Shown in pieces: positions 26,001-33,227 of a DNA stretch of 64,000 nucleotides. Location of the stretch: assembly GCA_903823025.1 (NCBI GenBank), contig CAIJRK010000044.1:62001-126000 (forward strand), in the 5' to 3' direction. The stretch's first letter is position 1; every line of letters starts with the position of its first letter. Made by a program: the position numbers and the translations under genes. Source of the DNA: an uncultured beta proteobacterium (lineage in GTDB: Bacteria > Pseudomonadota > Gammaproteobacteria > Burkholderiales > Burkholderiaceae_C). The notes below the pieces were generated by a model. It worked only from the letters and a program-made list of their open reading frames with translations, ran no database searches and was not told the origin of the DNA.

Positions 26001-27111
26001 GCGCCAGCAGCACCAGACCGTGTTCTTCCACCGCCGGGTCAATGATGAGCAAGCCATAGTTCGGCAACGGTCGGCCAATCGTGACCGGCTCATTGGCGTG
26101 CAGCTCGGCCAGACTGGCTGACACCGTTGCCTCCGTCGGTCCGTAGGTGTTGAAAACCTGTCGCCCCGGCTTGGCCCAGCGCGCCACCAGCGACGGCGGG
26201 CACATTTCACCGCCCAGATTAATCAGGCGCAGAGTGGGCACATCTTGGTTGAACAAGGCCAGCAGAGTGGGCACCGCGTGCAACACGGTCACCCGGTTGT
26301 CAATCAGCGCCTGCGGCAAGGCTTCGGGGTCGGACGCTACGTCTTTGGGGGCAATCCAAAGCGTGGCACCCGCCAGATAACTGAGCCAGATTTCCTCGAA
26401 AGACATATCAAACGCCACCGAAAACCCTTGGTACACCCGGTCACTGTCGCGGATGCCCAGCTGGCTGTTTTCACTGCGCAAAAAATGGCAAATACTGCCT
26501 TGGCTGATCTCAATGCCCTTGGGCTTGCCAGTTGACCCCGAGGTGTAGATGACGTAAGCCGGGTGCGTTGGCAGCAAGCCTTCACGTCGAAGCAAAGGTT
26601 GGGACGGCTTAATTAAGTCTTCTGCTGTCCAAACGGTTAGGCCAGTCGCCGCAAGACGTGGCGCAAAGGCGGTGCAACTGACGAGGCCTACAGCCGCCGC
26701 ATCGGCCAGACATACGCCAATGCGCGCCACCGGCGTATCGGCATCAAACGGCAACCATGCGGCACCGGCCTTTGCAATGCCGAGTTGCATCACCAGCAGA
26801 TCAATGCTACGCGCAAGCCATAAACCGACGATATGGCCGGGTTGCACGCCCGCCTGAATCAACTGTGAGGCCACTTGATCGGCCTGTGCATTCAAGGCTT
26901 GATAGGTTAGTTGCTGGTCGCCAAAAATCAGGGCGACTTGCTGCGGCACGCGGGTGGCCGTGGCTTCCAGTAGGTCAGCGAGAACTTCCTCACGAATTAA
27001 TTCGGGCTGAATAGGCCCCAATAAGATGTCCCGCTGTGGAGAACTGCCAGTCAATGCAGAGGTGATTGACGACGCTTGGGCAAGGTGATTAGCCACCAGA
27101 ATTGGAGACAT
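23053..27111 (-). CDS. Pls/PosA-type non-ribosomal peptide synthetase (putative poly-amino-acid synthetase)
   Basis: A 1352-residue membrane enzyme. An adenylation domain (about residues 40-525) has the core motifs YTSGSTGKPKG, NTYGPTE, YRTGDLAR and SGKIDRKAL. A carrier domain (about 550-620) has LGGHSLFAARL with the phosphopantetheine serine S582. Then come hydrophobic helices and three tandem beta-helix/hexapeptide-like domains, each preceded by paired helices, which is the layout of epsilon-poly-L-lysine synthetase Pls (about 1319 residues). Residues aligned to the GrsA pocket read D235, M236, E239, H278, L299, G301, T322, V330, S331, K523. An acidic E239 and D235 fit a cationic amino acid such as lysine or ornithine, but this is a hand alignment. 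The PPTase follows in an overlap. Product: likely an isopeptide-linked homopolymer, unproven. Confidence 0.88.
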   Translation of the reverse strand: MSPILVANHLAQASSITSALTGSSPQRDILLGPIQPELIREEVLADLLEATATRVPQQVALIFGDQQLTYQALNAQADQVASQLIQAGVQPGHIVGLWLARSIDLLVMQLGIAKAGAAWLPFDADTPVARIGVCLADAAAVGLVSCTAFAPRLAATGLTVWTAEDLIKPSQPLLRREGLLPTHPAYVIYTSGSTGKPKGIEISQGSICHFLRSENSQLGIRDSDRVYQGFSVAFDMSFEEIWLSYLAGATLWIAPKDVASDPEALPQALIDNRVTVLHAVPTLLALFNQDVPTLRLINLGGEMCPPSLVARWAKPGRQVFNTYGPTEATVSASLAELHANEPVTIGRPLPNYGLLIIDPAVEEHGLVLLARGEVGELCITGPGVAAGYLGRPDLTAEKFLANPWRSGAHDARLYRTGDLARIDPDGCVQCLGRTDDQVKIRGFRVELGEIEAALAKQTGIGTVAVVLRQEEGIDQLIAFIVFESGVTLANTILRATLTASLPSYMVPGYFEPLADMPRLTSGKIDRKALKARPLAVATGEATQSDTPNTPAEQVLFAALAKLFPGQSIVRSADFFSDLGGHSLFAARLASALRADPRFAHVTVRDIYQNRTIGRIAEVLAETHETGPAVDISWTPPSTFKRWRCGVAQAVAVPALVALSMAQWMAPFFTYHFFTGEPDDSLAIAIAASVAAFLIATLLEFALAIAGKWLIVGRLKAGRYPLWGVTYYRWWLADRLVEAAPSYLLSGSSMYAWWLRALGAKIGRDVVIGSMTLRAPDLLTIGDGSSIGNAVNFENARVEHGELWLGAVTVGREACVGSFAVLEGHTSIGDFGHLEGQSALSDGDVVPAGRIWQGSPARDIGAFDPASNRPRPTLSRQRAVAETVYFLFGSLLITTLFFLPVFPSFILIDWIDDVERFPVLRSADVSFQLFKYFLLAFPASGVLIVCTVLLSAGIRWLVLPRLKPGSWPVHSNLYCAKWLVNQIQESSLAVLHGVYATVYAPFWYRLLGAKVGRDAEISSALGLVPDMLTLGDETFIADAVMLGDEHIDGGWMSMQPTVISRRSFVGNGSYIPDGTTLPENVLIGVHSSAPANDKMRDGDTWLGSPPINLPAREQTSGFPEHLTYRPSPIRRLARGLIEAFRIIAPHAIVISVGYTLVLNVMPLAGDGRWGDVMFYLTAAGLLYGVGTFIFIAAIKWVLMQRYQTCSVPMWTPFVWLSEGVTNLYEGIAVPNFLRYLRGTPWLPVALNLLGSRIGKGVYLDTTDITEFDCVTIGDYSELNGLACPQTHLFEDRVMKVDHVIIGRRVYMGPRSAALYGAVVADNAKLGALTLVMKGEFIPAATSWKGCPAAPARA

Positions 27112-27193
27112 AGAAAGGGTGTGAGCGAAAACGAAAATGTTAGCACGGCCAGCCCCTCAGCGGGTTGACCAGCATCTCACCCCAGCGCCGTAA

Positions 27194-28081
27194 TCAGGTC
27201 AGTGCATAACTGGCAGCCACGCCCGCAAACAGCGTCAAGCCCAGCCAGTGATTCAACCGAAACGCCTTAAAGCAACCCGCCCGCGTGCGGGTACGAATCA
27301 GCGTGTAATGCCAGCTGACCTGGCTCAAAGCCAGCATGATGGCGCCATAAAACAACACGTTTGAAACATAAGGAGCCAAGGTGACAGCCCAAATTGCGAT
27401 GAATAGCACATAGCAAAGAATCACCACCGGCACATCCAGCCGACCCAGGGTGATGGCAGATGTTTTCATCCCCAAGGCCAAGTCGTCATCACGGTCCACC
27501 ATGGCGTATTCGGTGTCGTAGGCCAGCACCCAAAACAAGTTGGCCAGCATCAGCCCCCAGACCAGTGGCAACACGCTGGCGTGCAATGCAAAAATGGCAG
27601 ACGACGCTGCGCCATGCAGGGCCGTGAACGCCATCGGAATGCCCATGCTGAACGCCACGCCCAGCACCGCTTGCGGCATCGAAACCAGTCGTTTGGCGTA
27701 AGGATAAATCAGCGTCACCGCCAGTGCGGCCAGCGACCAGACCACTGTTGCGGTGTTGGTGGTGAGCACCAACGCAAACGCCAGCAGCGCCAACCCGGCG
27801 CCGAACACCAAGGCCTCTTTGACCGATAGCGCCCCCGTTGTCACCGGGCGCGCCGCCGTGCGTTTGACGTGGAGATCAAAATCGCGGTCGGCCACGTCGT
27901 TGATGCAGCACCCCGCGCTGCGCATCAAAAAAGTACCGAGTGTGAACACCGTCAGCAAATGCCAGCCGGGGAAGCCATCGGAGGCAATCCATAGCGCGCT
28001 CAATGTCGGCCACAGCAACAACAACCAACCCGCCGGACGATCCCACCGAATCAGGCTCAGATATAAAGCGGTTTTATTCAT
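27194..28081 (-). CDS. ubiA: 4-hydroxybenzoate polyprenyltransferase
   Basis: A 295-residue membrane enzyme of ubiquinone synthesis that joins 4-hydroxybenzoate to the polyprenyl chain. The first Asp-rich motif is [10 protein letters not shown], and the second is [20 protein letters not shown]. About eight hydrophobic helices follow. The open frame begins further upstream, but ATG 28081 ([19 protein letters not shown]) is the normal start and forms TGATG with the stop of oxyR. The two are therefore probably co-transcribed. Confidence 0.95.
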   Translation of the reverse strand: MNKTALYLSLIRWDRPAGWLLLLWPTLSALWIASDGFPGWHLLTVFTLGTFLMRSAGCCINDVADRDFDLHVKRTAARPVTTGALSVKEALVFGAGLALLAFALVLTTNTATVVWSLAALAVTLIYPYAKRLVSMPQAVLGVAFSMGIPMAFTALHGAASSAIFALHASVLPLVWGLMLANLFWVLAYDTEYAMVDRDDDLALGMKTSAITLGRLDVPVVILCYVLFIAIWAVTLAPYVSNVLFYGAIMLALSQVSWHYTLIRTRTRAGCFKAFRLNHWLGLTLFAGVAASYALT

Positions 28082-29034
28082 CAGGACAGCCGGTTGACGC
28101 CCGGCAGCTCGCAAGCATAAATGGCGTTGCGCAACGCCGCGATAGCCTCGTAACGGGTAAAGCTGCGTCGCCAGACCAGTACCACCCGGCGCGTGGGCGG
28201 GTCGCCAACAAACGGCAGGTATTTAACAAAGGGGTCTTCATCGCGCTTGCGTTTGGATGTCACATCCAGCGCGTCTTTGGGCACGCTCAAACGCGGCACC
28301 AGCGTGACCCCCATGCCAGCGGCCACCATGTGTTTGATGGTCTCCAGGGATGACCCTTCAAAACTCTTGCGAATGCCCTCGACGTTGCTGGTAAACCGGG
28401 CAAACTCCGGACAAACTTCCAGCACATGATCCCGAAAACAGTGACCACTGCCCAACAGCAACATGGTCTCGCGCTTGAGTTCTTCGGTCGTCACTTTGTC
28501 CTGTGCCGCCAATGGATGCGTGGCCGGGACAGCGGCCAAAAAAGGCTCGTCATACAAAGGTGCCAGCGCCAGCCCGGCATCCGGAAAAGGCTCGGCCAGA
28601 ATGGCGCAATCAATCTCGCCCGTGCGCAACATCTCCAGCAGCTTGACGGTGAAGTTTTCTTGCAGGATGAGCGGCATTTGCGGCGTTTGGGTGATGGTCT
28701 GGCGCACCAGATCGGGCAGCAGATACGGGCCGATGGTGTAAATCACGCCCAGCGTCAGCGGCCCGGCCAGCGGGTCTTTACCGCGCTTGGCAATTTCCTT
28801 GATGGCCGCCGCCTGCTCTAAAACGGCTTGGGCCTGGCGCACAATTTCTTCGCCTAGTTGGGTCACGGAAACCTCATTGGCGCTGCGCTCAAAGAGCTTG
28901 ACCTCCAGCTCTTCTTCGAGCTTTTTGACAGCCACCGACAGCGTGGGTTGGGACACATAACAAGCTTCAGCGGCGCGGCCAAAATGGCGTTCGCGGGCGA
29001 CGGCAACGATGTATTTAAGTTCAGTGAGAGTCAT
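28081..29034 (-). CDS. oxyR: LysR-type hydrogen-peroxide sensor OxyR
   Basis: A 317-residue LysR regulator. The N-terminal helix-turn-helix is at about residues 15-40 ([20 protein letters not shown]). The effector domain has [14 protein letters not shown]: the two cysteines, nine residues apart, match C199 and C208 of E. coli OxyR, which form the peroxide-sensing disulfide. It should activate catalase/peroxiredoxin genes elsewhere. It heads a unit with ubiA, which starts on its stop codon. Confidence 0.93.
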   Translation of the reverse strand: MTLTELKYIVAVARERHFGRAAEACYVSQPTLSVAVKKLEEELEVKLFERSANEVSVTQLGEEIVRQAQAVLEQAAAIKEIAKRGKDPLAGPLTLGVIYTIGPYLLPDLVRQTITQTPQMPLILQENFTVKLLEMLRTGEIDCAILAEPFPDAGLALAPLYDEPFLAAVPATHPLAAQDKVTTEELKRETMLLLGSGHCFRDHVLEVCPEFARFTSNVEGIRKSFEGSSLETIKHMVAAGMGVTLVPRLSVPKDALDVTSKRKRDEDPFVKYLPFVGDPPTRRVVLVWRRSFTRYEAIAALRNAIYACELPGVNRLS

Positions 29035-29077
29035 GGCGCTATTGTCCTACGTGCGCGTGATGCATCAGCCAAGCCCG

Positions 29078-29395
29078 TCAGCGTGGCATCCATGCCGCAC
29101 AGTTCCAGCATTGCTCGAAACCGCCTTCCACCAGTTCGCCACAAGTGCAAAACCAGCGATGTTGTGGCACATGTTGCAGGTGATAGAGCAGTTCACGCGC
29201 TCGCGTCTCCTGGCCTGAATCATGAATCCAGACCTCGGGCAAACATTGATCTGGCGGCAATTCGCCCGCCACGCCCGACAGGTATTGGCGCTGCACGCTG
29301 GCGTCGATGCCTTCGACGATGAGCGCATCGGCCCACAGGGTTGCGATGGCTAAATTGGGGGCTTGGGTTAGACGCAGCATATAAAGGTCGAGCAT
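29078..29395 (-). CDS. DUF2007 domain protein with C-terminal zinc-ribbon-like tail
   Basis: A 105-residue protein. The N-terminal half is DUF2007 (LTQAPNLAIATLWADALIVE, then ASVQRQYLSGVAGELPP). The C-terminus WFCTCGELVEGGFEQCWNCA has two CxxC-like pairs, a likely zinc site. An open frame reaches up to 29455, but family members begin close to the LTQAPNLA segment, so ATG 29395 (or 29380) is preferred, without a clear RBS to decide. The function of DUF2007 is not established; PII-like signal proteins have been proposed. Confidence 0.75.
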   Translation of the reverse strand: MLDLYMLRLTQAPNLAIATLWADALIVEGIDASVQRQYLSGVAGELPPDQCLPEVWIHDSGQETRARELLYHLQHVPQHRWFCTCGELVEGGFEQCWNCAAWMPR

Positions 29396-29475
29396 AAGCG
29401 GGTTTACGCTTTTGAGCCGATTGCCAATCAATACCGCATCCGACATTAAGATCATTGAAAAATAAGGAGGTAACG

Positions 29476-31338
29476 GTGGAAAGAGCTGATTTCATTCATT
29501 TAGTACGGCTGAGCGAACACGCCAGCGCCGACGACAGTCGCGCTTATCGCCGCAGTGTGGCGGCATTTGCGGCGCTCGGTTATGCCTGGGTCATTGGCTG
29601 CTTTTTGCTGGCGAGCGCCATTTTGGTGTGGCTTGCTGGCGCCTGGATGCAGGGCCAGTTCAAAATTGCCCACGCTTGGCTGCTCATGGCTGCAGCTGGC
29701 TTGTTGTTGACCAGCCTGCGTGCGCTTTGGTGCCGCTTTGACGCGCCGCAAGGCGTCGTTTTGTTAGCAACCGATGCGCCCGCCCTTTTTGAAGCGTTGG
29801 AGCGTATCCGTAAAAAAATCAAAGGGCCACCGATTCACCGCGTGTTGCTTGATGTGGACTTCAATGCCAGCATCCGCCAGCATCCCCGTTATGGTTTGTT
29901 TGGCGGTGCCGTCAATTACCTCACGATTGGTTTACCTTTGTTGCTGGCCATCGACCGGCCTCGTTTTCTCGCAGTGATGGCGCATGAATACGGCCACCTG
30001 CGCAGCGACCATGGCCGATTTGCAGCCTGGATTTATCGAACCCGCCTGAGTTGGACCAAGCTTGAACACAGTATGCGTCACGCCCAAGGCCCGGTTGCCG
30101 CCGCCACGCAGGCCTTTTTGCGCTGGTATTTCCCGCGTTTTTTGGCTAAAACTTTTGCTTTGGCGCGTCAAGATGAGTACGAGGCCGATCGCATCGCAGG
30201 CAAGCTGCTGGGCAAAGAGGTCGCTGCGGCCGCGCTCACGGAGATGGCAATCAAAGGCGCCTGGATAGCCAATGAGTTTTGGCACAGTCACTGGCAATCT
30301 GCCTCAACCAGCGCGCTGCCCGTCGGGCCTTACAGCGCCATGCGCAAGCTGCTGGCGTTGCCGTTGCCGGATGTTTTCGCCCGTGAAACTTTGCGCCAAA
30401 CCCTGCGCAAAATCAGCGATGTGGATGACACCCACCCGGTGCTACGCGACCGGCTGGAAGCACTGGAAGTCAGTCAAAATTTACCGACCTGGTCCACCAA
30501 ACCTGCGCTGAATTTGCTAGGTGCCAGCAGCGCCAAATGGCTCGATCACTTCGACAAACAATGGTGCCGGGACAACGCCACGGACTGGAAGCACCACCAC
30601 GCCTATCTGGGCCGCCTGCGTGCCCGGGTCGAAGCGTTGGTCGCCAGCGCTGGGCGCAATAACGCCGATGAAATGACTGAGCTGGGCAACTTGCAAAAAC
30701 GCCTGAATTCACGGGCTGATGTTCGGGCTTATTACGAGCGTGCCCTGAAAATCACGCCCGGCCATGCTGGGGGCTTGCGCGGCTTGGTGTCATGTCTGAC
30801 GGACACAGAGCAGTCCCTGCGTCTGGCGTGTCTGGGCCAGTTGTTTGATTTCAGCGTTGCTAACCGATGGTGGGCTTGCCGCGTGGCAGTGCGTGAGTTG
30901 GAAAAACTCACCGCCGAGGGCTACACCGATAACAAGGGTCTTCAACTTTGGCGTGGCCGACTCAAGCAGGCGGATGATGCAGAAGGCCGGGCTTGGGAAG
31001 AATTGACCGGCACGCCCTTTTTTGAATCCATCTCGCGGCATGACCTGAATGATTTTGAGAAGGGCGAATTTCAATTGAGCCTGGCGCGTTGCCAACCCAT
31101 CGCAAGCGCTTGGCTGGTGCGCAAGAACTTGCGAGAGTTTGCTTATCGGCGCTGCTATCTGTTGTTTGTGGAACTGCCCGGATTAGATGATGAAGATCGT
31201 TATGACCTGTGCCGCGCGCTTGAGCGCACACTGGATCTGCCCGGCCCAGTGCTGGTTATGTGGGCCGGTGATTCGCCAACATTGAGCGACATCAAGCGAA
31301 ATGCGTTCGATACTTTCTACCTTCGGAACATGGCCTAA
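29476..31338 (+). CDS. M48 family metallopeptidase with tandem-repeat C-terminal part
   Basis: A 620-residue protein. Two hydrophobic helices (about 34-60, 68-85) precede the catalytic HEYGH (in LAVMAHEYGHLRSDHGR) and the downstream zinc ligand in QDEYEADRIAG, the standard M48 Zn-protease site. The second half has TPR-like helices (YERALKITPGHAGGLRGL). The start is GTG 29476, with AAGGAGG at 29464-29470 five bases upstream. Such membrane-linked M48 proteins probably act in envelope or protein quality control. Substrate unknown. Confidence 0.88.
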   Translation: MERADFIHLVRLSEHASADDSRAYRRSVAAFAALGYAWVIGCFLLASAILVWLAGAWMQGQFKIAHAWLLMAAAGLLLTSLRALWCRFDAPQGVVLLATDAPALFEALERIRKKIKGPPIHRVLLDVDFNASIRQHPRYGLFGGAVNYLTIGLPLLLAIDRPRFLAVMAHEYGHLRSDHGRFAAWIYRTRLSWTKLEHSMRHAQGPVAAATQAFLRWYFPRFLAKTFALARQDEYEADRIAGKLLGKEVAAAALTEMAIKGAWIANEFWHSHWQSASTSALPVGPYSAMRKLLALPLPDVFARETLRQTLRKISDVDDTHPVLRDRLEALEVSQNLPTWSTKPALNLLGASSAKWLDHFDKQWCRDNATDWKHHHAYLGRLRARVEALVASAGRNNADEMTELGNLQKRLNSRADVRAYYERALKITPGHAGGLRGLVSCLTDTEQSLRLACLGQLFDFSVANRWWACRVAVRELEKLTAEGYTDNKGLQLWRGRLKQADDAEGRAWEELTGTPFFESISRHDLNDFEKGEFQLSLARCQPIASAWLVRKNLREFAYRRCYLLFVELPGLDDEDRYDLCRALERTLDLPGPVLVMWAGDSPTLSDIKRNAFDTFYLRNMA

Positions 31339-31357
31339 GGCCAAGTTGGACACTTGC

Positions 31358-31864
31358 TTATTTAACGGTCAACAACGTCCACATACCAAGTGCGTAGTGA
31401 CCCGCAACATTGCAATACAAAACGTATTGACCGGGTTTCAGGGTCAGCGTCAAGACACCCGTTTTTCCGGGTTCAAGCTCTGCTACCTCGCCCAGATGGC
31501 CCGCTGCATCTTCATTAATTCGATTGGTAGCCTGGTCATAGGGCAACGGCGTATTGGTGTCTTTAATGGGAGAGATCACCATCTCATGAACCATTTTTTT
31601 AGACGTATTTATTACTTTAAATGTCACCTCGCCGCTCGACACGTGATGTGATGACATTTGTATTCCCATCATCATCATTGACATATCGTGATCCATGGCA
31701 CCCATCCCCATCATGGGGCCATGTCCGAGCATCCGCATGGCATCGTCGCCTTTATCCCAGAGTGAAACTTTTATGGCGTGACTACTCGCGAATGACGCGC
31801 CAGCCGACAAAGTAGCCACTATGCCGGAGGCCGCAGCCAACCATTTTCTACGGGTCAGTTTCAT
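31358..31864 (-). CDS. Plastocyanin/azurin-like cupredoxin with Met/His-rich insert
   Basis: A 168-residue exported protein. A twin-arginine-like start (MKLTRRKWLAAASGIVATLS) suggests Tat or Sec export. The type 1 copper ligands are seen as the first His in VHEMVISP and then Cys, His and Met in YCNVAGHYALGMW. Between residues about 47 and 75 there are more than ten Met and several His residues, a likely extra copper site. Such proteins are often found with copper efflux genes. No copper gene is next to it, although a copper cluster lies 20 kb away. Confidence 0.88.
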   Translation of the reverse strand: MKLTRRKWLAAASGIVATLSAGASFASSHAIKVSLWDKGDDAMRMLGHGPMMGMGAMDHDMSMMMMGIQMSSHHVSSGEVTFKVINTSKKMVHEMVISPIKDTNTPLPYDQATNRINEDAAGHLGEVAELEPGKTGVLTLTLKPGQYVLYCNVAGHYALGMWTLLTVK

Positions 31865-32023
31865 GAAAATTCACCTTTATGAAATTTCGCGCCTCGAACT
31901 TTGGGCGAATCAATATAAGTCGCGGCAACCAGCCTCTCATTGATATAAATTAAAAACTCGTTGGCTACGCCTCAGGCGTTATGCACTTGAATTCACCGAC
32001 CGAACCCATGTCAATTTTGACGT

Positions 32024-32043
32024 GACACAATTCGAATTGTGTC
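32024..32043. promoter_or_regulatory. Perfect 20-bp palindromic operator before the OYE gene
   Basis: GACACAATTC followed directly by its reverse complement GAATTGTGTC. A TTGACG that could be a -35 element lies just before it (32017-32022). Such a site is typical for a dimeric repressor of TetR or MarR type that controls detoxification enzymes. No such regulator gene is next to it. Confidence 0.55.
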
Positions 32044-32091
32044 CTGATCAACGCACCAGCGACACCCATCCAACACACGGAGAACTCCCCC

Positions 32092-33213
32092 TTGAGCCAA
32101 TTATTTTCTCCTTTGAAATTGTCATCCCCCCGTGGTGGTTTGACGCTGTCCAACCGAATCGTCATCGCCCCCATGTGCCAATACTCCGCCGACAACGGCG
32201 CAGCAACCGACTGGCACTTGGCGCATTGGACCAACCTGCTCAACAGCGGCGCGGCGTTGTTCACCATTGAAGCCACCGCTGTGACGGCGCAAGGCCGCAT
32301 CACGCCCAAATGCCTGGGCTTGTGGGACGAACGCACCGAACAAGCGTTGGGCGACACCCTGAAACGCGCCCGCCGATTAGCTCCCGCCATGCCGGTGTGC
32401 ATCCAGCTCGCCCATGCCGGGCGCAAGGCGTCAAGTGCGGTGCCTTGGGAAGGCGGGCAATTGTTGTCGGTCGAACAAGGGGGCTGGCCAACGGTCGGCC
32501 CTTCCGCTTTAGAGCAGTTACCCAATGAGGCGCCACCTGCCGCGCTGACTGTGGATCAGATGGCGGACATCCGGGACGCGTTCGTGGCCGCCGCGCAACG
32601 GGCGGATCGTCTGGGCATCGACGCGATTGAACTGCACGCCGCGCACGGCTATTTGATGCACCAGTTTTTATCGCCAATAGCCAACCAGCGCACCGACAAC
32701 TATGGCGGCAGCTTTGACAACCGGGTGCGCTTCCCCTTGGAGGTTTTTACCGCCATGCGCCAAGTCTTTGACGGCGTGTTGGGCGTGCGCGTGTCAGCCT
32801 CGGATTGGATTGAAGGCGGCTGGGACGTTGACCAAACCTCGGAATTCGCCCGCCAGTTGAAAGCCCTGGGTTGCGACTTTATTCATGTGTCATCCGGTGG
32901 TGTGTCACCCGCGCAAAAGATTGCTATTGGCCCGGCTTACCAAGTGCCGTTTGCGCGCCAGATTAAACAAACGTCCGACTTGACCACGATGGCCGTCGGG
33001 CTGATTACCGAACCCCAACAGGCCGAAGACATTCTGCAAGCGGGTGACGCTGACTTGATCGCTTTGGCCCGTGCGTTTCTCTACAAACCGCGCTGGGGTT
33101 GGGAAGCTGCCGCTGCGTTGGGCGGCCAAGTGAGCGCCAGCCCGCAATACTGGCGCTGCCTGCCCCGGGAGGCGCAAAGCGTTTTTAGCGACACACGCAT
33201 CGGCTCGCGGTGA
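32092..33213 (+). CDS. NADH:flavin oxidoreductase, Old Yellow Enzyme (YqjM type)
   Basis: A 373-residue TIM barrel of the OYE family that reduces activated C=C bonds with NAD(P)H through FMN. Motifs include IVIAPMCQYSADNGAATDWH, the HAAHGYLMHQFLSP active-site segment with the substrate-binding histidines, and YGGSFDNRVRF. The start is TTG 32092, because GGAG at 32079-32082 precedes it and no ATG matches. The palindrome at 32024 probably governs it. It is convergent with recG, with 14 bases between stops. Confidence 0.93.
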   Translation: MSQLFSPLKLSSPRGGLTLSNRIVIAPMCQYSADNGAATDWHLAHWTNLLNSGAALFTIEATAVTAQGRITPKCLGLWDERTEQALGDTLKRARRLAPAMPVCIQLAHAGRKASSAVPWEGGQLLSVEQGGWPTVGPSALEQLPNEAPPAALTVDQMADIRDAFVAAAQRADRLGIDAIELHAAHGYLMHQFLSPIANQRTDNYGGSFDNRVRFPLEVFTAMRQVFDGVLGVRVSASDWIEGGWDVDQTSEFARQLKALGCDFIHVSSGGVSPAQKIAIGPAYQVPFARQIKQTSDLTTMAVGLITEPQQAEDILQAGDADLIALARAFLYKPRWGWEAAAALGGQVSASPQYWRCLPREAQSVFSDTRIGSR

Positions 33214-33227
33214 ACGAAGGATGAAGC

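Noticed and set aside
31965..32525. Minus-strand frame opposite the OYE gene
   Set aside because: The plus strand encodes a clear Old Yellow Enzyme, and the minus-strand text is low in family-like sequence.
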